DNA of 64,000 bases from Pomphorhynchus laevis (Eukaryota > Acanthocephala > Palaeacanthocephala > Echinorhynchida > Pomphorhynchidae): the NCBI GenBank assembly GCA_012934845.2, contig WNNJ02000227.1, forward strand, positions 1 to 64,000. The letters run 5' to 3'. The notes below the pieces were generated by a model that had not been told where the DNA came from, did not search any database, and was given only the letters and a program-made list of their open reading frames with translations. Position numbers and translations under genes: made by a program. Below, in pieces: positions 48,484-58,689 of the stretch; position 1 is the stretch's first letter; the number at the start of each line of letters is the position of its first letter.

Positions 48484-49621
48484 TCACGGCCTCAGGTCCA
48501 GCGAGATCTGAGTCCTCCAGCCAATCCAACAAGCCGCTCTCCGACTGAACCACCCGAAGTCTTTCATCCCCGAAGAGTTCAATCGATTCGGACTATGCTC
48601 GGTAATCGCGAGATGAGGAATTTGAGAAACCTTAGTCTTTGCTCTGGGCAACGTCCACTTGAAAAGAAAACAAATCCCGAGATAGCCCAAGTATCCCAAA
48701 GGCGCACTTAAGTTTTCCCATTTAATGACAAATGCTGATCCCGATTCAGGGCCCACCTAGCTCTCTTCAGAATACGTTTGAGTCTATACAGGTCAGCTTT
48801 CGCTGACCAGTTCACCGTAAAAGTTAACGCATGTATTTTACTCGACTTGTGAAGGTAGTGAGTGGTTGATTAGTCAATATGGAAGATAGAGTTATGAGTG
48901 CTCGTCTCTTTAATTTTTTCATTGTCGAATAGGCGCCATGAAAAAGATTTTGTAAAGTTCAATCGGGCAGCAAGATACAAGATTGGAGAAAGTTAGGAAT
49001 TTTGAAGCACACTTGTAATAGGGTAGAACTGACGTACATCAAGGTCGTCTTCATAGAAGAATCTCTTTGTATATAACAATATTTCCACCCTGTAACAATT
49101 CTCACAGGTAACCCTAAGGACCTGAGAGAAAAGATAACAAAAGAAACAGAAATGCGGTCAAATGCAACAGAAAAGTAAAAAAACAGCCACAGCAAGCGGA
49201 TGACTGTTGCCATGACAAAACTGGTTTACTCACCTATTGCTGTATGGACCGAGCGATCTTTTACGTACACATGAAAACCTGGTGGGATTAAATTTCGCCT
49301 ACACAGATGGTCGCGGATTTTACGCACAAGCGCTTTTTCATAAATGGAAATGAGGAAGTTTTGAATCGAGATAGACTGCAGATATTTTGGACATGAAATC
49401 GATTTCTTTTTTGGTATAAAAACACGACGGCTGATATTAATGCCAGCAACATCGGACGGGGAGGCTAGTATCATATTGATGGTGACCTTCTTTCTCTGAC
49501 TGTCTGTCAAAACCTGACAGACCCGAGTGGAGAGTGGCGCGTGGGATTTGGAGGTGCCTAGAAGTGGCCTTGGGAGTTTAGGATATCTGTGACAGAAAAG
49601 TCCCCGCTCCTGAAGTCGCAC
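48484..49621 (-). pseudogene. LINE copy 2: linker end and reverse transcriptase
   Basis: Starts with a pre-RT block 'PRPLLGTSKSHAPLSTRVCQ' and 'SSRRVFIPKKK'-like words, then 'KIRDHLCRRNLIPPGFHVYV' (about 49330-49270). RT motif A is damaged ('FFYFSVAFDRISVSF', about 49160). The middle near 49000-48780 is badly decayed. It ends with 'GMKDFGWFSRRAACWIGW', homologous to the end of copies 1 and 3. Motif C YADD is not readable. Confidence 0.75.
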
Positions 49622-50219
49622 TAGGGCGGGATTGGTTGGGGAGATTGAGTATCTCCATAATTATGTAGGGATAATGACTCCTCCAATACTTTGTCAAGGC
49701 ATATGCTACCGATCTAACCCAATGCTATCTCCCTCCGTAGACAAACTTCTCTCTCTTAAATGGCTTCTAGAAGGAAGACTGAGAAGGATTAAGACAAGAA
49801 ATGTTCGCCTTATCCCTACTCAGCTGGAACCTGTATCTAGTGCTCCAATATTCATTCGAGAGGACCTGTCTGGCAGAAACAGAGAGATTAGGGAGGTGTA
49901 TCATTTTAGCTAGTACCTTGAGTTTTGTTGGAGTGGGATTGTATATATGACTTTATAGGTAGTCGAAAGAAACGCGGTAGCTTGCGATGAGAGGTCGGAA
50001 TTAAATTCGGTCAAACTCGCATTACCAATTATGGGGAAGAGTTGGATTGCTGCCTGAAAGAAAGCCACTCTTACAGGGTCAAAGTGATATCTTCTCCTAA
50101 GCAACGTATTTTCCTCTGTCCGCCGACGAAATTGGTCATGAGAGGTGGTCTGTTTTTGGCGCGACTGCTTAGTACAGATGGGTTTCAACAACTACATCTT
50201 ATGGAGCAGTAATATGTCG

Positions 50220-50750
50220 AGGATCGAATTAGTTGTTGAGCCATGAAAAGTTGGGGACGGTGGTTTATGAATAAGGTAGTCGTTCCTGACTCTGCGGAGT
50301 GCTGCATTAATCCAACGACCCGCTTTTCGTTGAAGTCACCGAGTAACACGTCATAGCCACGGCCCTGAAGCTCACGGTTCTTGTGAATTTCCTCTGGCCT
50401 AATATAGATATTGGCTATACTGATACGTTTCCCGTTCTTACAAAGTGATATAGCTAAACAAGACAGGGCTGGACAAGAATAGTTTAAAAGGAGGGACGAT
50501 CTTAAGTAACATTTAACTAGGCTTAAAAGACTTTGAGATAAAGAGGAGTGAGGGGGTTATATACTGAGTCAAGTGGGTGTAAATGTGCTTAGGGATAAAT
50601 CGCGTAATGTCCTGGGATAGACGGATAAACCGCGTCTCCTGAAGGACTATAGCATCTGAATCTCTACCAGATAGAAAACTAAGGGCGGAAGCACCTCCCG
50701 AATTCCACTGAAGAATATTCAGTGAAAAAGACTCTTGACTACTTTGCATT
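50220..50750 (-). pseudogene. LINE copy 2: APE-type endonuclease
   Basis: The N-terminal block 'LNILQWNSGGASALSFLSG' and 'DSDAIVLQETRF' (about 50730-50630) is the usual 'QWNxxG...LQET' start of LINE endonucleases, containing the catalytic Asn and Glu. Further on, 'KRISIANIYIRPEE' and 'YDVLLGDFNEK' (about 50435-50335) give the 'GDFN' catalytic block. Function by family: nicks target DNA to prime reverse transcription. Frames shift between the blocks. Confidence 0.8.
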
Positions 50751-50899
50751 GTGTTACGTCAGCTGAATTGGGATGCCTACCTCTTAGCAGTAACCAGGAA
50801 AGAGAAAGTTTCCCTTCTCACACCTAGCCCTACCTTGAGAAGACACTTGCTCACCGGAATTATCTTCATCTCCCTAAGAGGATACTAACTCCCTGCAGA

Positions 50900-51780
50900 T
50901 ATCGTCTTTCTTTGCCAACTATAAGGATGCCAGCCTACGTTTTGAAGCGGATCTCTTCTTAGAACGGGGGCTCTCTTTGAAGAGGTAAAAATCGTAGATG
51001 GAGGAGAGCGGGACTCCGAATTTCTCTATCAGATGATTCGTTAAGGCTCGAATCTCGTCCATGTACCCTTGTAATCTTGCGTCGACAAGTTTGATAATAT
51101 CAGTGTCCGTCATACCAGAACTGTTTGAACTGGACATTCATGCAGCAGCAAAGTGGGTAGGTCTGGCCGGTGCCACACAAGGCCTTAACTTATATGCTTT
51201 GAAGATAGGACATCTTGACTAGGCCGGGTGCTGATTACCGCTATTGGAACATCGAGGGGGAGAGCACATTTCCCCTCATGAACGTCAGAAGAGCTGCAAA
51301 CCCCACACGTACGGGGTCTGGTGAAGTTCGAGGACCAGTGCCCCAAATGTGGCACCGATTACAATTAGGGTATGTTAAGTCATCAGCGTCAATAAGAGTA
51401 AAAGAAAGGTTGTACCCCAAGAAGAGGTTACTTTTACTTTTAGCCAGGCATTTTGCCTAGTCGACTGCGGTAGAACAGAATGCTACTTGCATAGGCCTGC
51501 ATTTCTTGCCCAAGATGGGGCGAATATTGTGAATTTTGTACTTAGATGTGAGGGCTTCTAAATCATCATCCGTTGCGGAGGGTGGAAAGTTATTAATTTT
51601 CAGAGTAGCCTGAATAGGCCTGTAGGTAATCGTATCAAATTAATTTAGATGCTTGTCAAAGAATTCAAGGTACGTTGCTGCCAGATCCGGAGAGCAGAAA
51701 GAAATCCGGATTTTGGAGTCGGAGTTTTCTATTAAGTTGAATAGAATTCTTTTCTTATAGGCATTTGAAAATTTCCTTAA
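50900..51780 (-). pseudogene. LINE copy 2: ORF1 with PRE domain and zinc knuckles
   Basis: On the - strand at about 51615-51475: 'LKINNFPPSATDDDLEAL' and 'HNIRPILGKKCRPMQVAF' fit the PRE domain that precedes zinc knuckles in Jockey-type ORF1. At about 51385-51255 two degenerate zinc knuckles follow in different frames ('CNRCHIWGTGPRT' and 'CGVCSSSDVHEGKC'). The last part, 51137-50919, is open ('MSSSNSSGMTDTDIIKLVDA...', Lys/Arg-rich end). ORF1 proteins bind LINE RNA. Confidence 0.7.
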
Positions 51781-51800
51781 GAATATATTGAATAGATTAT

Positions 51801-51971
51801 TACGAATGGTTGTTATTATTATTTAATTATTATCAAATGGTTGCAGAAGTCTGATTATTATCAGGTTGACCAATTTAAGCACAGGAGGGAGTTCTCCCTC
51901 CGTGCTTGAGATTAAAAAATTAGAAGAATTAGCACTAACCTCGCATGTTTTGCTTGAAAAATTATTTAACT
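51801..51971. other. Spacer between the two LINE copies, with a strong hairpin
   Basis: Contains AGCACAGGAGGGAG, TTCT, CTCCCTCCGTGCT at about 51883-51913, an inverted repeat with a stem of about 12 bp and one mismatch. It is GC-rich against an AT-rich background and may be the 5' UTR of LINE copy 2 or a separate structure. Confidence 0.5.
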
Positions 51972-53035
51972 GAAGCTATAATAATAAGGTTTTTTTAATA
52001 AAATTAAACAAAAGAATAAAAAAGTCACAGAAAATAAATAAATCATCAAGACAGAAAACGCAAGAAGCAGTCAGGACCTTCGTAGTAGTCTTCCATCTAA
52101 GATACGGCCTCAAATTCAGAGGAATCTGAGCACTCCAGCCAATCCAACACGCCGCTCTACGACTGAACCACCCGGGGTCTTTCACCCAACCGAAGATCCC
52201 AGTCGAGGCGGACTATGCTGGATAAACGGGATACAAGAAGCTTAAGAAACCTTGACATTTGCTCTGTGGGACGTCCTCTAGAAATGAAGACTAATCCCGA
52301 GATAGCCCAAGTGCCCTAGAGCCGCACTTGGGTTTTCCCTTTCAATGACAGATGCTAGGCCCGTTTCAGGGCCCAGCTAGCTCTCTTCAGGATACGTTTA
52401 AGTCTATACAGGTCAGTTTTCGCTTATCAGTTTACCGTAACTGTGAACCCCAGGTATTTTACTCGAATCGTGAAGACCGGGAGGGGCTGATTAGTCAGTA
52501 TGGAGGATAGGGCAGAGAGTGCTAGTCTCTCAAATTTTCGCTTTGTCGCAGGAGCGCCATGAGAGACAACCAATTGCGATTTGGAAGAGTTTAAGATAAA
52601 ATTGGATTTGGGTTACTGGTCTTTTAATCTTAAAAAGAAACGGCTGGTGTCAGAGACTACGTCTTTGCACCTGTGTCCAATGAACAGGGCTGTGGTATCA
52701 TCAGCATATACCACTAGACGTTGTTTGCGTTTAAATATTTTAAAGATTTCAATGGAGGCAGCAAGATATAAGATAGGAGAGAGGGGAACCTTAAGGTACA
52801 CCCGTAATAGGGTAGAACTGACGCGCATCAGGGTCGTCTTCATAATAGAACGCTTGGTGTACAGCAGAATGTCCACCCTGTTAACAATTCTCGCAGGCAA
52901 CCCGAGGGACCTGAGAGAAGAGATAACAAAGGGAATGGAGATGCGGTCAAATGCAGCAGAAAAATCAAGGAAAACAGCCACAGCGAGTTGAAGACTATTT
53001 TCCTGACAGAACAGATGCACTTCACTAACTGAAGC
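51972..53035 (-). mobile_element. Jockey-type LINE copy 3, 5'-truncated
   Basis: A second antisense copy directly upstream of copy 2. The RT part 53020-52613 is open: 'MHLFCQENSLQLAVAVFLDF' and 'SAAFDRISIPFV' (motif A), 'VPLSPILYLAASIEIF' (motif B, with the PQGS piece lost), 'RLVVYADDTTALF' (motif C). The C-terminal end 'VKDPGWFSRRAACWIGW' lies near 52185-52130. The 3' tail (TTTTATTAAAAAAACCTTATTATTAT) ends near 51972. It is 5'-truncated within RT at about 53035. Closer to copy 1 than copy 2 is, judged by eye. Confidence 0.87.
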
Positions 53036-53420
53036 TCTTTGATCCTCCGATCATACTAATACTGCACATTTTTTGATTTACAAACAATGCCATTCGCGTT
53101 GTGCACCACCCATAAAACAAGCATTGACAAAACATACAGAATTACATTTAAAAAACAATTGACGAATAAAAAATAAACGTGTTAAGCTTTAAATTAATAA
53201 ACAGATAAAAAATTAAATGAGCGTTTATACTTAATAATTAAGCATTTATAAAAAGTGGATGAGATTTATTTAATATCTGGAATTACACAGAAATAGTATC
53301 CACTCATTGAATTAAATTGAAGTTTTTCGAATAATAATGGAATTTTAACTGGCCATTAACCGTTTTGCTGGCTTATAAATGCAATCATGTTACTAAAAAT
53401 TACCAACTGTTATATATTAG
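53036..53420. other. End of intron M-N
   Basis: AT-rich. The acceptor TATATATTAG ends at 53420. Confidence 0.4.
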
Positions 53421-53566
53421 ATTTCTGGATTTGTTCAAAAAGTTCTGCTTGCCGAAACTAATTTCAATGAAAGGCGACTTCTAATGACGGCATTTTTACG
53501 ATGTGCTTTAACTTGTTGGAACATTGGAAACTTTAATAGTGCAATGGCAATTGTAGCAGCCTTAAA
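53421..53566 (+). CDS. PLCE1: Exon N: core of RasGEF (CDC25) domain
   Basis: A 146-nt exon, phase 0 in and phase 2 out (TTAAA|GTAAGT). It encodes 'ISGFVQKVLLAETNFNERRL', 'LMTAFLRCALTCWNIGNFNS' and 'AMAIVAAL'. This is the most diagnostic part of CDC25 domains: the 'SxWVxxEIL...KRAxxLxxFIxIAxxCxxLxNFNSxMAIxxAL' block that forms the Ras-binding surface, including the conserved NFNS. Joined to exon M it gives the expected 'RFNE-ISGFV' transition, strong proof of splicing across the 7-kb, LINE-filled intron. Confidence 0.93.
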
Positions 53567-54301
53567 GTAAGTCGATTATCTACTCATTGAATGCCTGTTT
53601 AAGATGATCTTAATTTTTTCCGATTATAGTAAAAGCAATAGATTTTATTATATCAAAATTATAATACTGTTCTAACCAACTTTAGTTTTAATACAAAAAT
53701 TTGTCTGTTTATAAGACAAATTTGAAATTTATATTTACTATTTAGTTTATTTTTTTATCAAATCAAATTTAAAAATTAAATATATTTAGTATATACATTT
53801 AAGATTAAAATATTAGTATTAATGTATTAGTATATACATTTATTGATTAACGACTTTAAGATTAGTAAAACTTGCTTAAAGTTAAGTGACTAACTTTTAG
53901 AAATAATTTTAATTTGATTGCATCAATAAATGATTAAAAATTAATTATTTATTAATTTTTATAAAGACTTTTGGTAATGTTTCGAATAATTATAAGACTT
54001 TTATAAGACTTTTAGTATTGTTTCGAATAATTATCTAGCTTTATTTTTCGAACCAATCTTGTGATTGAACATTAAACACCCGAATTGTACGTAATTTACA
54101 TTTTCTTCTATTTTTTTGTAATACAGTATGGCCTATTATTGAGACCACAACGTTGCTGTTCTCAATAAAATAGTAAAATTGAAAATATGATAGTTGAATA
54201 CTATTTATTTTTTAACTATACTTTTATGATTAAATTAGAATTTTATTTCCAAAGATTGATCTTTTCAAAAAATATTTACATTTTACATTTTCTATGTTTA
54301 G
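53567..54301. other. Intron N-O, nothing recognised
   Basis: AT-rich, no feature. Confidence 0.4.
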
Positions 54302-54545
54302 GGCGAATACATTTAAACTACTATGGGTCTTAATTCCACCGGAATACAAGGATATTAGCAGTCAATTTGATAGGTTTACCTCAAATGATAAAAACACAAA
54401 AGTATGCATTGCCCTTAGTAGAGCTTTGGATATTCCGAATTCCAAAGTTGTTCCATTTTTCGCAATGTTTCTTAAGGATATGCGAAATATTTTATCGGAT
54501 GTTCCATCAACATTTCTTGCAAGTAAACCTGAAAATCCAACGGAA
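54302..54545 (+). CDS. PLCE1: Exon O: RasGEF domain, continued
   Basis: Encodes about 81 residues, phase 2 in (completing a Lys codon), phase 0 out (GAA|GTAAGC). 'ANTFKLLWVLIPPEYKDISS' matches the 'xxRLKxTWexLPxxyxxxfe' helix of CDC25 domains, and 'ALDIPNSKVVPFFAMFLKDM' matches the 'pPciPflGvyLkDL' segment. The typical Gly before the tyrosine is replaced ('FAMFLKD'), a feature to note for activity. The phase fits exons N and P. Confidence 0.92.
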
Positions 54546-54597
54546 GTAAGCATTTATGTCAAGTAACAAAGTATTAATTATATCTAATCACGTATAG

Positions 54598-54824
54598 AAT
54601 ATGCATTCATTTGTTGAGAAAGATAAATATCAATGTAAAGTTTCTTCGGGTGGTTTACTAAATATGCGCAAGATTGATCTCATACGTTCAATTATTAAGG
54701 ATATTGATTTTTGCCATCAACGACTTCGGAATACCGTTGTAATGAGATGCTGCTACAATGTCGATCTAAATGCATTGCAATTAAATTCCAGGCAATCTAT
54801 AAGTGAACATGGCAGCGTTGAATG
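54598..54824 (+). CDS. PLCE1: Exon P: end of RasGEF domain
   Basis: Encodes about 75 residues, entering in phase 0 after a very short 52-bp intron (54546-54597) and leaving in phase 2 (TG|GTAAAA). 'GGLLNMRKIDLIRSIIKDID' and 'FCHQRL' match the last CDC25 helix ('iNFxKxxxiaxvixxixxfQ'). The rest ('NVDLNALQLNSRQSISEHGS') is linker. The 52-bp intron is short but within the range of small invertebrate introns; reading through it is also open for some codons. Confidence 0.82.
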
Positions 54825-55039
54825 GTAAAAACGTATTTTTCATTATTTAAATTAATTAAAACTTTAATTGCTAATTCACCAACTATCGGACGAAAATAAA
54901 GGGCAACGTTTTTTAATTATGAGCTAAATGACAACCTTAGTGATATCTTAGTGATATGTCAATATTGAATTTTAACTAATAAATAATGCTTTGGTAAAAT
55001 TACCAAAAAGTGTGTTAATTAAATTTACTAAACAATTTT

Positions 55040-56804
55040 ACATTTTATTTTAACCTAGGTTCATATGTAGTGCGTTTAAATGTACATTAAAACCACTTTC
55101 TGTCTATATGAATAAAATACTTACAGTAATTAAAGCACACTTCAAAAAATATTGTAAAGGAATCGAAATTAATACTGGTATAAAACACTATTTCAGTATT
55201 AATTCTACAAAAGAATTTTTAGAACACACAATTCGTTATATAATAACTTAAATGCTTACTTTAGTAAGCTGATTAATAGTGAAAGCTCGAATATATCTAA
55301 GATAAACATTTGGAAATATTATATATTGATAAAATTAAAAATAAAATGAAAATAACAAACAATTATAAAAGGAAAGATAAAATTAATAAAGATATGTATA
55401 CAGAACTTACTAAATTAAAGGATAACTATATAATAACAACTGTTGATAAAGCAAGTAATAACTTTGTCTTCAAATGCAAAAAGCTTTACTATGATATACT
55501 AATGAAAGAGGCAAATTATATTGATTTAAATATAAACACAACGTATGAATGTAGTGATTTAAATTTAGAAAAATTATTACAAGTCACTGTTATATTTCAG
55601 TATTAATTCCATAAAAGAATTTTTAGAACACACTAAAGAGATGGTATTTCAAAATTTCAATACTTACAACTTTAGTACGCTTTATACAAATTTAGAAACG
55701 TTAGATGAAACCCTATTAATCTGATATTTAAAAAATAAATACATATATGGTATAAAAACGCTTAATTCCATGTAACCATTAGGATTGAATGACGTTGTAC
55801 AAGGAATTGAAAGAAGTAGTATAGTAAATGATAAACAATTATATTATAATAGTCCGGGAAACACAAGCCAAGAAGTCATCGTGATAGAGAGTATAAGAAA
55901 AATAGAATTAAAAATATTAAAAAAGATAAGTATATTTATGAACAATTAGAAATATTAAAACAACTATTACAAGTCATTGTTCTATAATGGATAAAAAGGC
56001 ATACAAATTGAATCATGTAATAAAACTATACCTATTTTATATTGGAATCCAAAATTACATAAAAATCCAATAAAACCTAGGTTCATATGTAGTGCTTTTA
56101 AATGTACATAAAAACCACTTTCTGTACGAATAAAATACTTAAAGTAATTAAAGCACACTTCAAAAAATATTGTAAAGGAATCGAAATTAATACTGGTATA
56201 AAACATTATTTCAGTATTAATTCTACAAAAGAATTTTTAGAACAGACAAAAAGAATAAATTTTCAAAATATAAATACGTACGATTTTATTACGCTTTATA
56301 CAAATCTAGATTTAGTAGATATTAAAGAAGCGTTAGTAAAATTAATTAATCTTATATTCGGAAAAAGATATACATATATGTTTTAATAATTATAACGCCT
56401 ATCTAACAAAAATTAAACCATCAAGTAAATATAAATATATGGATAAAATTGAATTAATATAACCCTTAAACATTTTGATAAATCAAAATTATTTAAAAGT
56501 AGGGACATCTATATTTAGACAAGTAAAAGGTGTTCCAATGGGTGGTAATAGTAGTCCAATTATAGCTGACTTGTTTTTAATCTTTATAGAATATGAATTT
56601 GTTCATAACTGTGTAAAAACTAAATCTAAACAATATAAATATATGAAATATATGTTTCGATACATTAATGATATATGTGTATTTAATTCTAATAATTTTT
56701 ATTCAATTATAAATACATACGATTTTAGTACGCTTTATACAAATCTAGATTTAGTAGATATTAAAGAAGCGTTGGTAAAATTAATTAATCTTATATTCGG
56801 TTAG
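55040..56804 (+). mobile_element. Penelope-like element, multiple rearranged parts
   Basis: In order: an RT middle piece (55040-55240); the N-terminal part (55310-55606: 'KLKDNYIITTVDKASNNFVF', 'LYYDILMKEANYIDL'); a second middle part (55980-56386: 'IPILYWNPKLHKNPIKPRF', 'INSTKEFLEQTKRI', 'FITLYTNLDLVDIKEALVKL'); the motif B and C part (56475-56700: 'IFRQVKGVPMGGNSSPIIAD', 'KYMFRYINDICVFN'); and then a repeat of the 'NTYDFSTLYTNLDLVDIKEA' block (56715-56804). Motif C reads YIND instead of YxDD. Frames are interrupted in several places. It ends against a hairpin repeat at 56796. Confidence 0.85.
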
Positions 56805-56840
56805 TGATATTTCACTAACCTCTGCTAGCATCTTCAGAAA
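56796..56840 (-). repeat. Hairpin repeat at the end of a PLE copy
   Basis: On the - strand: CTGAAGATGCTAGCAGAGG, then TTAGTGAAATATCACTAACC. The first half matches the family core (CTGAAGATG, TAGC, loop, GAAATAT). The second half is an independent 8-bp inverted repeat (GGTTAGTG/CACTAACC) around the GAAATAT. It directly abuts the duplicated PLE block ending at 56804, which ties the hairpin family to PLEs. Confidence 0.65.
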
Positions 56841-57533
56841 ATTACAATCAATTGTAATATGAATATGTTTATGAATAAAGTCGAAAGTCACCTGAAAAAT
56901 TTATTAATTAAATGCTTAATATACAAGTATATTTATAATTTATATTTATATTTATTTATTTTATCAATTTCTTAATTATTTTTTTAGGTTAGAATAATAA
57001 AAGGGATATTAGTATAATTTAATATTAATTAATAATTATTAATGAATTATTAATAAATGCTGATACTAGATTAATTTTTGTTGTGTTTATCAATATGGCT
57101 AAAATTTCTTAAATAATGTTTTAGGTTAGAGTAATAAATACGATATTAGATTAATTAAATAATAATTAATTAATAATTATTAATTAATGTTAATATTATA
57201 TTAATTATATATTGTATTAATATTTATTGTGTTTATTAGTATGGCTGATATTTCTTAAATAATTGTTTAGGTAAGAATAATAAGTACGATATTAGATTAA
57301 TTAAATAATAATTAATTAATAATTAATGATTATTAATTAATTAATAATTATTAATGTTAATATTATATTAATTATATATTAGATTAATATTTATTGTGTT
57401 TATCAGTATGGCTAATATTTAAGAACTCTAGAGAATAATAATTTTCGTTGCCAGATATTTAATATATTTTTTGTAAAAATTTGAATATTATCATATGCCT
57501 CTGAAGTTAAATAGCATTTTGTTTTTTATATAG
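56841..57533. repeat. Intron P-Q end with three diverged tandem copies (56978-57420)
   Basis: The phrase TTTTAGGTTAGAATAATAA recurs near 56985, 57120 and 57265. Each copy is followed by CGATATTAGATTAATT, ATTAAT-rich sequence and TTGTGTTTATCAGTATGGCT. Period is about 135-150 bp with length variation in the ATTAAT tracts. The acceptor of exon Q (TTTTTATATAG) ends at 57533. Confidence 0.75.
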
Positions 57534-58145
57534 TGCAATACCATCCAATACTCCACCTAGAAATGAATTTCCACCTATAGGCACCATTGCGATTAGAGTA
57601 ATAAACGATGAAGGGGCATGTACTTATTCATCCGAGGCGAAAAGTTTGCATGCAAAAGAGCCTGATCTAATTTACTGTATGAACAATTCTGTGTATCATC
57701 CAATTAAGGATTTATCACCAAAACACAATGTTTGTTTTATACCTTTTCACTATTTTCAAGAGCTGTATACGTTACAGCTGCTTCACAATGGATCTACGTT
57801 TGTTTTGTGCGACGACCTCGATTGCATTTCGAGTAATATTGTCTTACTTAAATTAGAGGCAGACGGATCAACCTTGTATTGGTCACAGGCAGTATGGTAT
57901 CAAAATGAGAATAATCTTCACCAGGAAAATACAGAACCCTATCGAAATTTAATGATGCGCAGATATATGCTTAAAGATATTGCATCACCGAACGTGTTCA
58001 ATGGATTTCTTAATCTCTTTTACGTAAAGTACGTTAAGAAGATTGATGTTAAACCAAAGTTTTCAAGCAACTTTATCCCATATTCAGATGAAATTGAATG
58101 GGAGGGATTTACAATATGTTATGGTAGATCTATTGGTGATCAAAG
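57534..58145 (+). CDS. PLCE1: Exon Q: PLC epsilon PH domain
   Basis: A 612-nt exon, entering in phase 2 (completing Cys) and leaving in phase 2 within an Arg codon. A Pro-rich linker ('NTPPRNEFPPIGTIAIRVIN') leads to the PH domain: 'LLHNGSTFVLCDDLDCIS', 'IVLLKLEADGSTLYWSQAVW', then 'NVFNGFLNLFYVKYVKKID' and 'EGFTICYGRSIGDQ'. The last two correspond to 'GFLDLFSVKAVYLG' and 'GVTLLYGLQTTDNR' of human PLCE1 as I remember it. PH domains of PLCs help position the enzyme at membranes. The phase links it to the RasGEF exon P. Confidence 0.93.
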
Positions 58146-58452
58146 GTGGGAATTTGCATTTCTTTAAAACATTTGTTTCTAATATTTGAATGACTAAGTG
58201 AAAACCATTTGCAGTAAATTAATTTAATAACCTATGCTGAATATAAGCGAGCTTTTGTTTGCTATTGTCTTAAACAAATGATTGGGAAATATATCAGAAA
58301 AATGAAGAAATATGACACCGTCAATATATCTGATCAATAAATTAATATAAACATATTTTTTATACGAGGGTTCCCGCAAATAGGCTCAAAATACAAATGC
58401 TGGAATTAAAATAAACCCTCGGATCTACCGTCTTAGACATTCGTTCATTAGT
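58146..58452. other. Start of intron Q-R
   Basis: AT-rich, nothing recognised. Confidence 0.4.
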
Positions 58453-58686
58453 TCAGTTTCCAAAGCACCACAAATTTGCTCGCACAAGTCTGATTCCAAT
58501 ACATTTTCTGAACTGCGCAACGCACTCAGAATATGCCTGGTTGTTGCTCCTAGAAGCTATCTTCGCCGCCCTTTTAACTACTTTGCTTGCATCAGCTCCG
58601 AGCCCTCCTAATGCTGACATTCGTACCGGCAGAAATATTGCTCGTTCAATCTTTGTTACTCGTTCCGAGTACTTTGAGATCTTCAT
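58453..58686 (-). pseudogene. Unassigned retroelement-like ORF remnant
   Basis: A 77-codon open frame on the - strand: 'VTKIERAIFLPVRMSALGGL', 'GADASKVVKRAAKIASRSNN', 'CVAQFRKCIGIRLVRANLWC'. It is much less A/T-rich than the flanks. The pattern 'GGxGxxA...xxIAxxxxxxYxxxxxxxRxxxxxxLxRAxLxCx' resembles the C-terminal part of some unclassified retroelement polyproteins, but I cannot name the family. It is a fragment within the host intron. Confidence 0.45.
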
Positions 58687-58689
58687 CAG

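Larger units (their letters stand above)
48360..51800 (-). mobile_element. Jockey-type LINE copy 2, nearly full length
   Basis: Antisense in intron M-N. Read on the - strand from 51800 it has ORF1 (51780-50900), an endonuclease (50750-50220), a linker (50191-49913) and RT (49621-48484), then a short 3' UTR with an AATTTTTTATTATCAT-like end near 48360. The layout (gag-like ORF1 with PRE and zinc knuckles, APE-type endonuclease, RT) is that of Jockey-superfamily LINEs. All ORFs carry stops or shifts, so it is not active. It is the only copy here that shows ORF1 and endonuclease. A GC-rich hairpin just upstream (51883-51913) may belong to its 5' UTR. Confidence 0.88.

Noticed and set aside
51350-51400. 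Zinc-ribbon-like 'CPKCGTDYN' on the + strand
   Set aside because: It is the reverse strand of the LINE ORF1 zinc-knuckle region and stops at once.
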